This document shows positions 1 through 7,397 of a stretch of 23,033 bases of DNA, one piece after another. The translations under genes and the position numbers were made by a program. Numbering within the stretch: the stretch's first letter is position 1; each line of letters starts with the position of its first letter. This DNA comes from an uncultured Blautia sp. GTDB lineage: Bacteria > Bacillota > Clostridia > Lachnospirales > Lachnospiraceae. The DNA is taken from NCBI GenBank assembly GCA_934358405.1, contig CAKRKL010000018.1, positions 1-23,033 of the forward strand, in the 5' to 3' direction. The notes below the pieces were generated by a model. It was not told the origin of the DNA, did no database searches, and saw only the letters and a list, made by a program, of their open reading frames with translations.

Positions 1-84
1 ATCATCGGTGTGCTTCTGATCGGTGCAGTTGCACTTCCGAACATCATCAAAGAGATTCAGAAAAAAGCAAAAACAGCAAAATAA
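1..84 (+). CDS. ABC sugar transporter permease, C-terminal fragment
   Basis: Only the last 27 codons are present, and the stop TAA is at 82-84. The visible peptide is a hydrophobic stretch (IIGVLLIGAVALPNII) followed by a lysine-rich cytoplasmic tail (KEIQKKAKTAK). That is how many RbsC/RhaP/LsrC-type permeases end: a last membrane helix and a short basic tail. The solute-binding protein gene 110 bases downstream is of the type that works with such permeases, which supports the call. The family is inferred mainly from this context; the fragment alone is too short to prove it. The ATPase gene of the system would lie upstream, outside the window. Confidence 0.6.
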   Translation: MIGVLLIGAVALPNIIKEIQKKAKTAK

Positions 85-91
85 AAAATCC

Positions 92-119
92 TTAACGAAC
101 TCATATGTAACCTTATAAA
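92..119 (+). promoter_or_regulatory. Candidate promoter for the solute-binding protein gene at 195
   Basis: TTAACG (92-97) and TATAAA (114-119) are separated by 16 bases and match the sigma-A consensus at 4/6 and 5/6 positions. Transcription would start near 126, at the foot of the stem-loop at 122-157. Most of the same gene cluster lies upstream, so this would be an internal promoter boosting the binding protein. The call is based on consensus only. Confidence 0.4.
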
Positions 120-121
120 GC

Positions 122-157
122 TTGTAAACTGCTTCGCAGAAGGCGGAGCAGTTACAA
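122..157 (+). promoter_or_regulatory. Stem-loop between permease and binding-protein genes
   Basis: Bases 122-133 pair with 147-157 in an 11-bp stem with one bulged A and a 13-base loop. No T-run follows, so it is unlikely to be a terminator. Its position before a highly expressed binding-protein gene fits an mRNA-stabilising or processing structure, comparable to the elements found between malE and malF in enteric bacteria. Confidence 0.6.
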
Positions 158-194
158 ATACAAAAACTATATTATTCCATGGGAGGAAAAAAAC

Positions 195-1217
195 ATGAAC
201 AAAAAAATCGTAAGCGCAGTTCTTTGTGGAGCAATGATCCTTGGATCCGCAGTTCCGGCTATGGCAGGTTCCGCTGACGGAAAGAAAATCGCACTGGTTG
301 GTAAATCCGCTGGTAACGCATTCTTCGAAATCGCTGCAAAATCTTTCGTAGAGACAGCTGAAGCAGAGGGTGCTACCGTTGATACTGTTTACCCAGAGGC
401 AGCTACAGCAGATGCTCAGATCAAAGTTCTTGACAACCTGATTTCCCAGGACTATGACGCAATCTGCATCTCCGCAAACGACGTAAACGCTCTTCAGGCT
501 AAATTACAGGAAGCTATGGATGAAGGAATCAAGATCTCCTGCTTCGACTCCGCTACAAACCCAGACAGCCGTCAGATCTTCATCAACCAGGCTGGTACTG
601 TTGCTGTAGGACAGGCTCTTCTTGATGCTTGCCTTGATATCTCTGGTGGAGAGGGACAGTTCGCAATTCTTTCCGCTACTTCTCAGGCTGCAAACCAGAA
701 CGCATGGATCGATGCTATGAAGAAGATCATGGAAGAGGATGACAAATATTCCAAACTTGAGCTTGTAGAAGTTGCATACGGCGATGACGAGCCACAGAAA
801 TCCACAGACCAGACAGCAGCTCTTCTTGAGAAATATCCGGATCTGAAAGTTATCTGCGCACCTACAACAGTTGGTATCGCTGCAGCTGCTAAATACCTTC
901 AGGACAATGGATCTGCTTGCAAACTGACAGGTCTTGGACTTCCATCTGAGATGCTTGAGTACACAGGTGCTGATGATGAGCATTCCTGCCCATACTTCTA
1001 TCTGTGGGATATGCAGGGCCTTGGAAAACTTTCCGCTCTGACAACAATCGCTCTGATCAACGACGAAATTACCGGTGCTGTTGATGAGACCTTCACAGCT
1101 GGTGACCTTGGTGACTACACAATCACAGAAGCTGATGACGGCGGCACAGAGGTTGTTCTTGGTGCTCCTCTTCAGTTCAACCCAGACAACATCGAAGAAA
1201 TGGCTAAACTGTACTAA
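195..1217 (+). CDS. Sugar ABC transporter solute-binding protein (Peripla_BP_4 type, RhaS/RbsB/LsrB-like)
   Basis: This 340-residue exported protein should capture a sugar outside the membrane and deliver it to the permease whose tail lies just upstream. Residues 1-24 form a signal peptide (MNKK, hydrophobic core, AMA then GS). The mature part begins with a type-I periplasmic fold: KIALVGKSAGNAFFEIAAKS, then a DNLISQDYDAICISAND segment typical of ribose/rhamnose/autoinducer-2 binding proteins, and APTTVGIAAAAKYLQ in the second lobe. There is no usable lipobox; the cysteine at residue 11 is inside the hydrophobic core. GGGAGGA (181-187) lies seven bases before the ATG. Codon use looks biased as in highly expressed genes. 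The sugar is not evident. Rhamnose-type and AI-2-type proteins look alike at this level, and databases often name such Lachnospiraceae proteins either way. Confidence 0.85.
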   Translation: MNKKIVSAVLCGAMILGSAVPAMAGSADGKKIALVGKSAGNAFFEIAAKSFVETAEAEGATVDTVYPEAATADAQIKVLDNLISQDYDAICISANDVNALQAKLQEAMDEGIKISCFDSATNPDSRQIFINQAGTVAVGQALLDACLDISGGEGQFAILSATSQAANQNAWIDAMKKIMEEDDKYSKLELVEVAYGDDEPQKSTDQTAALLEKYPDLKVICAPTTVGIAAAAKYLQDNGSACKLTGLGLPSEMLEYTGADDEHSCPYFYLWDMQGLGKLSALTTIALINDEITGAVDETFTAGDLGDYTITEADDGGTEVVLGAPLQFNPDNIEEMAKLY

Positions 1218-1250
1218 TCAGATAGTCTGAAATACGATTAAACGGTAATG

Positions 1251-1278
1251 AAAAGCCCTGCCTCGTGCAGGGCTTTTT
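1251..1278 (+). terminator. Rho-independent terminator after the solute-binding protein gene
   Basis: GCCCTGC (1255-1261) pairs perfectly with GCAGGGC (1267-1273) around a five-base loop. The stem can extend by four A:T pairs, and five T follow (1274-1278). It ends the transporter transcript and separates it from lacZ. Confidence 0.92.
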
Positions 1279-1335
1279 CGCATCATTAGAGGAGACTATA
1301 TGGCGAAGTTTCCTATTCTTTGTACTGCAGAAGCA

Positions 1336-1345
1336 ATTTGCAAAT
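1336..1345. promoter_or_regulatory. Palindrome upstream of lacZ, possible operator
   Basis: ATTTGCAAAT is a perfect 10-bp palindrome lying 50-60 bases upstream of the lacZ -10 box. With its flanks (AGCAATTTGCAAATAT) it resembles the AGCAATTGTGCAATAT site at 5916-5931 of the galactoside operon, offset by one base. It could be a diverged site for the same repressor or chance in AT-rich DNA. Confidence 0.3.
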
Positions 1346-1395
1346 ATTTATATATTTTTCTTAATAAAGTGCATAGAAATAAAATGAAATGCGAG

Positions 1396-1401
1396 TATAA
1401 T
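1396..1401 (+). promoter_or_regulatory. -10 box of the lacZ promoter
   Basis: TATAAT is a perfect -10 hexamer 39 bases before the lacZ start. No convincing -35 hexamer lies 16-18 bases upstream (the sequence there is near ATAGAA), which suggests an activator-dependent or weak promoter. An alternative is TTGCAA (1339-1344) with TAATAA (1362-1367), spacer 17. Confidence 0.5.
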
Positions 1402-1439
1402 ATAAACTTGAAATTTTTTATTACAAGAAAGGATTACAT

Positions 1440-4400
1440 ATGAAAGAGTTTAATTATTCATTAGTGAAAGATCCGGAATATTTTAATGACGGAAGAATGG
1501 AAGCGCATTCTGATCATATCAGTTATGCAAACCCGGAGGAAGCTTTTGAAGAGGAGACCTCTTTTCGTTATAGTCTGAATGGTATCTGGAAATTTCATTA
1601 TGCCCGCAATTACAGAAATACTATAAAGGGATTCGAAAACCAAGAGTATTCCTGCAAAGACTGGGATGACATTCGCGTGCCGGCTCACATCCAGATGGAA
1701 GGCTATGATGCGCCCCAGTATGCCAATGTGCAGTACCCGTGGGAGGGACACGAGGACATTCATCCGGGGGAAATTCCGGAGCATTTCAATCCGGTAGCAA
1801 GCTATGTGAAATATTTTGAAGTGCCGGAGCAGATGAAGGGAAAACGGCTTTTTATTTCCTTCCAGGGTGCTGAGAGCGGAATTGCCCTGTGGCTGAACGG
1901 ACAGTTTGTAGGCTATAGTGAGGATTCTTTTACTCCATCTGAATTTGAGCTTACGGATTATGTGAAGGATGGGGAAAACAAGCTGGCAGCCCAGGTGTTT
2001 AAGTGGACAGCAAGCAGCTGGTGCGAGGATCAGGACTTCTATCGGTTCTCCGGAATTTACAGAGATGTTTATCTTTATACTGTGCCGGATGTACATGTGT
2101 ATGATCTGCAGGTGCGTGCAATCCCGGATGAAACCCTTGAGAGGGCAGAGCTTGAAATCAAGACAACTTCATGGGGGAAAGGATACCTGCATATAGTTCT
2201 GTCAAAGGATGGACAGACGGTGTTAGAGGAAAACAGGAGCCTGGGCGAAAGCGAAGTATCTCAGACAGGTTCTTCAGACATCTTCACATGGACTGTAGAA
2301 AGTCCGGTGCTTTGGAGTGCAGAAGATCCTCAGCTTTATGATCTGACCCTGGAAGTTTTCCATGAGAACGGCGCACTTCAGGAAGTAATTCCTCAGAAAA
2401 TTGGTTTCCGCCGTTTTGAAATGAAAGATGGAATCATGACTTTAAATGGCAAACGAATTGTATTTAAAGGAGTGAATCGCCATGAGTTCAGCTCTGTTAC
2501 CGGAAGATGTGTATCAGAGGCAGAGCTTCGTAAAGATCTGACCATCATGAAGCAGAATAATATTAATGCTATCCGTACCTGTCATTATCCGGACGCGTCC
2601 ATGATTTACAGGCTTTGTGATGAATTTGGCATTTACATGATTGACGAGACCAATCTGGAGAGTCATGGTTCCTGGGATGTGGCAGAATTTACAAAAGACT
2701 ACACCCATGTGGTTCCGAATGATAAACCGGAATGGCAGGCTATGATGCTGGACCGTGCCAATTCTATGTATCAAAGAGATAAGAATCATCCTGCAATCCT
2801 TATCTGGTCCTGTGGAAATGAATCCTTCGGCGGTAAAGACATTTTTGAAATGTCACAGTTTTTCCGAAGCACAGATCCTACCAGACTGGTACATTACGAG
2901 AGTATTTGCCATGACCGCAGATACAATGCTACCAGTGACATGGAAAGCCAGATGTACCCTTCTGTGGAGGCGATCAAAAGCTTTCTTGCAAAGGACAGCT
3001 CCAAGCCATTTATCTGCTGCGAATACACCCATGCAATGGGAAATTCCTGCGGCGCTATGCATAAATATACAGATCTTACGGATACTGAGCCGAAATACCA
3101 GGGTGGTTTCATCTGGGACTATATTGACCAGTCCATTTACAAAAAAGACCGATATGGAAAAGAATTCCAGGCATATGGCGGAGATTTCGGTGAGCGTCCT
3201 ACTGACTACAACTTTAGCGGAAATGGAATTGCCTACGGTGGAAACCGTGATGCGTCACCCAAGATGCAGGAGGTGAAGTTCAATTACCAGAATATTACTG
3301 CACAGGTAACCGAAGAAGCTGTGAAGATAATCAACAAGAACCTGTTTGTAAATACCAGTACCTTTGACTGCAAAGCAACTCTTCAAAAAGACGGAAAACC
3401 TGTTTGTACCGCTTCTATGGATACGGAAGTAGAGCCTTTAAGTGAAAGAGAATATGCTCTTCCGTTTAAGAAGGAGGAAAGAACAGGTGAGTATGCCATA
3501 ACCGTATCCTTCCATCTGAAAGAGGACAAGCCATGGGCAAAGGCCGGACATGAAATTGCTTTCGGACAGTATGTATATAAGGTGGAAGCACCTGTAAAGC
3601 CATGCAAAGAACAGCTTCAGGTAATCAGAAGCACTCACAACATCGGTGTGAAAGGTGTTGAGTTTGAAGTACTGTTCTCTGTACTCAACGGCGGGCTGGT
3701 ATCTTATAAATATGCAGGAAAAGAAATGATAGAAGCAATCCCGAAGCCTAACTTCTGGCGTGCACCAACAGACAATGACTGTGGAAATCTGATGGCAATG
3801 CGCTATGCACAGTGGAAAGTTGCCAGCATGTATGCAAACCATAAGGATTACAGAGGCGCAGCCTGCGGCCGTGGAAATGAACCAAGGGTAGAAGAAAAAG
3901 AACATTCTGTAAAAGTAGCTTATACTTATTTTCTTCCTACAACTCCGGCGGCAGAGTGCACACTTGCCTATGAGGTTTACGGAGACGGAAGGGTGCGCAC
4001 CACGCTTTCCTATGACCCTGTGAAAGAGCTGGGTGATATGCCGGAATTCGGTGTGATGTTTAAATTCGATGCAGACTACGATCACGTAAGCTGGTATGGA
4101 CTTGGAGAGACAGAAACCTATGCGGACCGTAAGAAGGGTGCTAAGCTTGGAATTTATAGCAATATGGTAAAGGACAATATTGCGAGATATATGGTTCCAC
4201 AGGAATGCGGCTCCAAGGAAGAGGTAAGATGGGCGAAGATCACAGACCGCAAGGGAAGAGGAATGCTCTTTGAGATGGACAGGGAAAACGGTCCGATGAT
4301 GTTCTCAGCTCTTCCATATACCCCTCATGAAATGGAAAATGCTATGCATCCTTATGAATTGCCGGAAGTTCACTACACCGTAGTACGTGTTGCAAAAGGC

Positions 4401-4514
4401 CAGATGGGAATCGGAGGAGATGACAGCTGGGGCGCACGTACTCATGAAGAGTATCTGTTAGATGCAGGTAAGCCAATGGAATTTTCATTTGTATTTAAGG
4501 GTTACTGTTCATAG
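1440..4514 (+). CDS. lacZ: Beta-galactosidase, GH2 family, LacZ type
   Basis: This 1,024-residue protein matches the length of E. coli LacZ. It hydrolyses lactose and related beta-galactosides, and having no signal peptide it acts in the cytoplasm. In order it shows the N-terminal sugar-binding domain (about 40-220), an immunoglobulin-like domain (about 225-335), the TIM barrel (about 337-640) and the LacZ-type C-terminal domains including the small-chain domain (about 740-1020). The GH2 signature NRHEFSSVTG is followed by the metal-site motif NLESHG (E407, H409). The catalytic acid/base is E461 in WSCGNES and the nucleophile is E528 in CCEYTHAMGNS. The start ATG follows GAAAGGA (1427-1433). 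The gene stands alone, between a terminator upstream and the inverted-repeat element at its 3' end. It lies next to the LacI-type regulator and the galactoside operon, so shared control is plausible but unproven. Confidence 0.95.
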   Translation: MKEFNYSLVKDPEYFNDGRMEAHSDHISYANPEEAFEEETSFRYSLNGIWKFHYARNYRNTIKGFENQEYSCKDWDDIRVPAHIQMEGYDAPQYANVQYPWEGHEDIHPGEIPEHFNPVASYVKYFEVPEQMKGKRLFISFQGAESGIALWLNGQFVGYSEDSFTPSEFELTDYVKDGENKLAAQVFKWTASSWCEDQDFYRFSGIYRDVYLYTVPDVHVYDLQVRAIPDETLERAELEIKTTSWGKGYLHIVLSKDGQTVLEENRSLGESEVSQTGSSDIFTWTVESPVLWSAEDPQLYDLTLEVFHENGALQEVIPQKIGFRRFEMKDGIMTLNGKRIVFKGVNRHEFSSVTGRCVSEAELRKDLTIMKQNNINAIRTCHYPDASMIYRLCDEFGIYMIDETNLESHGSWDVAEFTKDYTHVVPNDKPEWQAMMLDRANSMYQRDKNHPAILIWSCGNESFGGKDIFEMSQFFRSTDPTRLVHYESICHDRRYNATSDMESQMYPSVEAIKSFLAKDSSKPFICCEYTHAMGNSCGAMHKYTDLTDTEPKYQGGFIWDYIDQSIYKKDRYGKEFQAYGGDFGERPTDYNFSGNGIAYGGNRDASPKMQEVKFNYQNITAQVTEEAVKIINKNLFVNTSTFDCKATLQKDGKPVCTASMDTEVEPLSEREYALPFKKEERTGEYAITVSFHLKEDKPWAKAGHEIAFGQYVYKVEAPVKPCKEQLQVIRSTHNIGVKGVEFEVLFSVLNGGLVSYKYAGKEMIEAIPKPNFWRAPTDNDCGNLMAMRYAQWKVASMYANHKDYRGAACGRGNEPRVEEKEHSVKVAYTYFLPTTPAAECTLAYEVYGDGRVRTTLSYDPVKELGDMPEFGVMFKFDADYDHVSWYGLGETETYADRKKGAKLGIYSNMVKDNIARYMVPQECGSKEEVRWAKITDRKGRGMLFEMDRENGPMMFSALPYTPHEMENAMHPYELPEVHYTVVRVAKGQMGIGGDDSWGARTHEEYLLDAGKPMEFSFVFKGYCS

Positions 4515-4643
4515 GTAATATTCCGCGAGGTGTTTTTTGTGAACAAAGTTCACAGAAAACCCGAGGATTGCGGCGCGAAATCATGCAAAGCATGATTTCT
4601 GTGCATCGCGAAGCGTGTTACTGGGCACGGAGTGAACAGTAAC
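4501..4643. repeat. Intergenic inverted-repeat element overlapping the lacZ stop
   Basis: The ends are an 11-bp perfect inverted repeat: GTTACTGTTCA (4501-4511) and TGAACAGTAAC (4633-4643). Inside are three more hairpins. A 13-bp stem with one G:T pair and an AAA loop lies at 4532-4544/4548-4560. A perfect 10-bp stem with an AAA loop lies at 4577-4586/4590-4599. An 8-bp stem lies at 4616-4623/4637-4644. The left end lies inside the last lacZ codons. There is no open reading frame. The design looks like a small non-coding mobile or dispersed repeat (MITE-like or an intergenic repeat unit), and the first hairpin could also serve to end or protect the lacZ mRNA. Whether it is repeated in the genome cannot be seen here. 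Confidence 0.55.
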
Positions 4644-4738
4644 ATTTAAGGGAATCTGAGAAAGATGTAAAATGCTCTACACTTGAAATAATGTCCGGGA
4701 TTTGTTATCCTATGAAATACGAAGTGACGAAGGCTGCA

Positions 4739-4747
4739 TGGTATAAA
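4739..4747 (+). promoter_or_regulatory. Candidate extended -10 promoter of the LacI-type regulator gene
   Basis: TGGTATAAA fits an extended -10 element (TG, one base, then a 5/6 TATAAT match) and gives a leader of about 30 bases. No good -35 is present. The alternative is TTGAAA (4683-4688), 17 bases, TATCCT (4706-4711). Confidence 0.45.
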
Positions 4748-4784
4748 AGCTTAAAAACAAAGCAGCTGTCTTGGTGGGGTGTTT

Positions 4785-5789
4785 ATGGAAGAAGAAAAAA
4801 AGATATATACAATTGAGGATATAGCCAGAGAACTTGGAGTCAGCAAGACTACAGTTTCCAGAGCGATTTCCGGAAAAGGGCGAATCGGACAGGCCACAAG
4901 GGAAAGAGTTCTTCAATTTATTAAGGAGCATGACTATCGCCCAAATGTTATGGCAAAAGGACTTGCTCAAAGAAAAACATATAATCTGGCACTGCTTTTG
5001 CCAAAGGATTATATTGCCACAGAGTTTCCGTTTTTTAAAGATTGTATGAATGGAATCTGTGAAGTTGCGTCTGATTTTGACTATGATATTATTATTTCCA
5101 TGATTGAGGAAAACGATCTTTCTCAGCTTAAACGGCTGGAATCCAACAAAAAAGTAGATGGAATGATTTTAAGCCGTTCGGTGGAGAATTCACAGGTACA
5201 GAAGTATCTGAAAAGCTGTAATGTGCCATTCGTGGTGATTGGTCCTTGTAAAGACCAGGAAATTCCATCGGTAGACAATCAAAATCAGGAAGCCAGTCAG
5301 GAGATGACAGGTGTTCTTCTGACGAAGGGAATAAAAAAGTTAACCCTGCTAGGCGGAAATGAGTCTTATAGTGTTACGAAACACAGATATCAGGGATTTA
5401 TCAGGGCCCATGAACAACAAGGACTTTCCTTTGCACCGGATATGGTTTATATGAATACGGATAATCAGTTAAAGGTTACCGAAGCAGTAACAGAGGCTCT
5501 GGCACATGGTGCTGAAGGTTTTGTATGCATGGACGATGTGATATGCAATATGTGTCTTGGAAGCCTGCGGGAAAAAAAGCTTCGTATTCCAACTGACATA
5601 CGGGTTGCCAGTCTTTATGACAGCATAAATCTGGAATATAACAATCCTCCTGTTACCAGCGTTCGATTTGATACCGTACGACTGGGGAGAATGGCATGTG
5701 CGAAGCTCTTGCAGCTTTTGGGGGAAAATCCAAGAGAAGAGCTGTTGCCTCTTAGCTATCAGATTGTTTTACGAGAATCCACACAGTGA
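4785..5789 (+). CDS. LacI/GalR-family transcriptional regulator
   Basis: This 334-residue DNA-binding protein probably represses the galactoside operon that begins 258 bases downstream. Residues 8-30 are the helix-turn-helix (YTIEDIARELGVSKTTVSRA), followed by the hinge helix around RPNVMAKGLAQ, whose leucine enters the minor groove in this family. From about residue 65 onward comes the type-I periplasmic-like sensor domain, with motifs such as DGMILSRS and ASLYDSINLEYNNPPVTSVRFD typical of LacI-family cores. The effector is probably a galactoside or a product of its cleavage. An upstream GTG at 4779 lies inside the Shine-Dalgarno-like GGTGGGG (4773-4779), so the ATG at 4785 is the better start. 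The terminator stem contains the stop codon, so no space is wasted before the operator cluster. The sugar specificity is inferred from neighbours only. Confidence 0.9.
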   Translation: MEEEKKIYTIEDIARELGVSKTTVSRAISGKGRIGQATRERVLQFIKEHDYRPNVMAKGLAQRKTYNLALLLPKDYIATEFPFFKDCMNGICEVASDFDYDIIISMIEENDLSQLKRLESNKKVDGMILSRSVENSQVQKYLKSCNVPFVVIGPCKDQEIPSVDNQNQEASQEMTGVLLTKGIKKLTLLGGNESYSVTKHRYQGFIRAHEQQGLSFAPDMVYMNTDNQLKVTEAVTEALAHGAEGFVCMDDVICNMCLGSLREKKLRIPTDIRVASLYDSINLEYNNPPVTSVRFDTVRLGRMACAKLLQLLGENPREELLPLSYQIVLRESTQ

Positions 5790-5807
5790 AATGTGTGGAT
5801 TTTTTTT
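5776..5807 (+). terminator. Terminator overlapping the regulator's stop codon
   Basis: AATCCACACA (5776-5785) pairs perfectly with TGTGTGGATT (5792-5801) around GTGAAA, and an eight-T run follows (5800-5807). The TGA stop (5787-5789) sits in the loop, so the 5' arm encodes the last codons of the regulator. Confidence 0.93.
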
Positions 5808-5886
5808 GCAATAGAAGAGTACTTTGTAACACTGCTATGTAAATGAAAAAATGTCTTGTAGAATGGTGCTATATGAAAGAACAAAC

Positions 5887-5898
5887 GATTGCGCAATC
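5887..5898. promoter_or_regulatory. LacI-type operator O1, galactoside operon
   Basis: GATTGCGCAATC is a perfect 12-bp palindrome with a central CpG, the form expected of a LacI-family half-site pair. Its centre is about 80 bases upstream of the -35 box. It shares TTGCGCAA with the site at 6017. Confidence 0.75.
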
Positions 5899-5918
5899 AG
5901 GAAAAACAGTGAAAAAGC

Positions 5919-5930
5919 AATTGTGCAATA
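5919..5930. promoter_or_regulatory. LacI-type operator O2, galactoside operon
   Basis: The core ATTGTGCAAT (5920-5929) is one mismatch from a perfect palindrome. Its centre lies 32 bases (about three helical turns) from O1, so both sites would face the same side of the DNA. Confidence 0.7.
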
Positions 5931-5961
5931 TAACATAAAAACAAAAAAGAAATTAGATAAT

Positions 5962-5971
5962 ATTGTACAAT
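5962..5971. promoter_or_regulatory. LacI-type operator O3, abutting the -35 box
   Basis: ATTGTACAAT is a perfect 10-bp palindrome whose last T is the first base of the -35 hexamer TTGACA. A bound repressor would block RNA polymerase directly. Its centre lies 42 bases (four turns) from O2. Confidence 0.6.
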
Positions 5972-5999
5972 TGACAATAAGATGCTGATATCTTATACT
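5971..5999 (+). promoter_or_regulatory. Promoter of the galactoside operon
   Basis: TTGACA (5971-5976) and TATACT (5994-5999) are separated by exactly 17 bases, matching the sigma-A consensus at 6/6 and 5/6. Transcription should start near 6006. The promoter lies between operators O3 and O4, so it is expected to be strong when derepressed. Confidence 0.85.
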
Positions 6000-6016
6000 A
6001 AGCATATGAACAATCG

Positions 6017-6026
6017 GTTGCGCAAT
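6017..6026. promoter_or_regulatory. LacI-type operator O4, in the 5' leader
   Basis: GTTGCGCAAT keeps the TTGCGCAA core and lies 10-20 bases after the predicted transcription start and just before the ribosome binding site AGGAGGA (6034-6040). Binding here would be a roadblock. Its centre is 55 bases from O3. Confidence 0.72.
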
Positions 6027-6047
6027 ACAAATAAGGAGGAAGAAATC

Positions 6048-7313
6048 ATGAAAAAAGTAGTGAAGAAAGTAATCGCACCGGCATTGGCTGTTGCTATGGC
6101 AGCATCCTGCACAGTATGTGTAAGCGCTGAGGAGAATGAAACTATTAAATTAACTGTATGGGGTGCGGAGGAAGATCAGAATTTATTAAAAGAACTGACT
6201 GACAAATTCCAGGAAACTTACAAAGACCAGACATTTGATATCCAGATTGGAGTGGAATCTGAGTCTACTGCTAAGGACACTGTTCTTACAGATGTCGAGG
6301 CAGCTGCTGATGTATATGCATTCGCAGACGATCAGATTTCAGATCTGGTAAAGGCAGGTGCACTTCTGAAACTGGACGATTATGCAGATGCCCTTCAGCT
6401 TGCAGGAAAAACATTAGATGATGTAAAAGCTGCAAACGTAGACGGTTCCATCGAAGCTGCTACAGTAGACGGAAGTCTTTACGCATTCCCAAGAGCAGCT
6501 GATAACGGATACTTCCTTTACTACGATTCATCTGTACTTACAGAAGAAGATGTAGCAAGCTGGGATAGTCTTCTTGCAGCAGCAGATAAAGCCGGAAAGA
6601 AAGTCGGCATGACACTTGCATCCGGATGGTATAATGCTTCCTTCTTCTATGGAGCTGGATTTACTACCGGATTAAATGAGGATGGAACAACCACTATGGA
6701 CTGGAACGGGACAAGCGCTGATGGTTATACCGGTGTTGATGTTGTAAAAGGAATGCTTGACATTACAGGAAATTCTGCATTTATGGCAATTGCGGATGGC
6801 GACATCTCTAATCAGCTGGCTTCCGGAAACCTGGTAGCATGTGTATCCGGAACCTGGGATGGAATTACAGCACAGAATGTTTATGGTGATGGATATGCAG
6901 CAACTAAGCTTCCAACCTTTAAAGTTGGGGATGCGCAGGTTCAGCAGGGCTCTGTAGCAGGCTACAAATTTGTTGGTGTAAACGGATATTCAGAGAATTC
7001 CGGATGGGCAGTTCTTCTTGCAGACTACATTTCAAATGAGGAAGCTCAGCAGGCATTTTTTGATCAGAGAGAAAGTGGTCCTTCTAATAAGAATGTAGCT
7101 GCTTCTGATTCTGTAAAAGAGAATGTAGCACTTGGCGCACTTGCACAGCAGGCTGAATTTGCACAGGCTCAGAAGGTTGGCGGAAAATATTGGGATCCTG
7201 CACAGACATTTGGTGAGCTGATTGCACAGGGAACCTTATCAGCAGACGATGATGCAGCTATTCAGGAAGCTCTTGATAATCTTGTTGATGGTGTAACTGC
7301 TCCAATAGAGTAA
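6048..7313 (+). CDS. Extracellular solute-binding protein, family 1 (MalE-like), galactoside uptake
   Basis: This 421-residue exported protein probably binds lactose or another beta-galactoside and hands it to the permeases encoded next. It has a signal peptide (residues 1 to about 27, VSA then EE). The mature start TIKLTVWGAEEDQNLLKELTDKFQ is the classic opening of family-1 sugar-binding proteins. GSLYAFPRAADNGYFLYYD and the C-terminal WDPAQTFGELI segment also fit MalE-type proteins. An open frame extends upstream to 5982, but that part would cover the -10 box, the start site and operator O4. AGGAGGA (6034-6040) points to the ATG at 6048. No canonical lipobox is visible; MAASC at residues 17-21 lacks the leucine/valine/isoleucine expected three residues before the cysteine. 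Substrate is inferred from the GH42 gene in the same operon. Confidence 0.88.
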   Translation: MKKVVKKVIAPALAVAMAASCTVCVSAEENETIKLTVWGAEEDQNLLKELTDKFQETYKDQTFDIQIGVESESTAKDTVLTDVEAAADVYAFADDQISDLVKAGALLKLDDYADALQLAGKTLDDVKAANVDGSIEAATVDGSLYAFPRAADNGYFLYYDSSVLTEEDVASWDSLLAAADKAGKKVGMTLASGWYNASFFYGAGFTTGLNEDGTTTMDWNGTSADGYTGVDVVKGMLDITGNSAFMAIADGDISNQLASGNLVACVSGTWDGITAQNVYGDGYAATKLPTFKVGDAQVQQGSVAGYKFVGVNGYSENSGWAVLLADYISNEEAQQAFFDQRESGPSNKNVAASDSVKENVALGALAQQAEFAQAQKVGGKYWDPAQTFGELIAQGTLSADDDAAIQEALDNLVDGVTAPIE

Positions 7314-7337
7314 TTAACAGATTCAAAAAATAAAAGG

Positions 7338-7370
7338 AACGGCTCATATGCAAATGGCATGTGAGCCGTT
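7338..7370 (+). promoter_or_regulatory. Stem-loop between binding-protein and permease genes
   Basis: Bases 7338-7351 pair with 7357-7370 in a 14-bp stem with one G:T pair and a five-base loop. Only three T follow, so termination would be partial at best. It probably protects the 3' end of the binding-protein mRNA and lowers permease output relative to it. Confidence 0.75.
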
Positions 7371-7384
7371 TCAAAACTAAAAAT

Positions 7385-7393
7385 GAGGAGGAG
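7385..7393 (+). promoter_or_regulatory. Ribosome binding site deciding the start of the MalF-like gene
   Basis: GAGGAGGAG lies inside a frame that opens at an ATG at 7383. This Shine-Dalgarno sequence would be coding if 7383 were the start, so the ATG at 7398 is chosen. Confidence 0.85.
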
Positions 7394-7397
7394 AGAT

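Noticed and set aside
1461..2096. A 211-codon minus-strand frame inside lacZ, and a similar one at 3438-4085
   Set aside because: Both lie fully within a conserved GH2 gene and have no recognisable motif; they are shadows.
5982..6047. A longer start for the MalE-like protein at 5982
   Set aside because: The extra 22 codons cover the -10 box, predicted transcription start and operator O4, and would put a non-signal sequence before the signal peptide.
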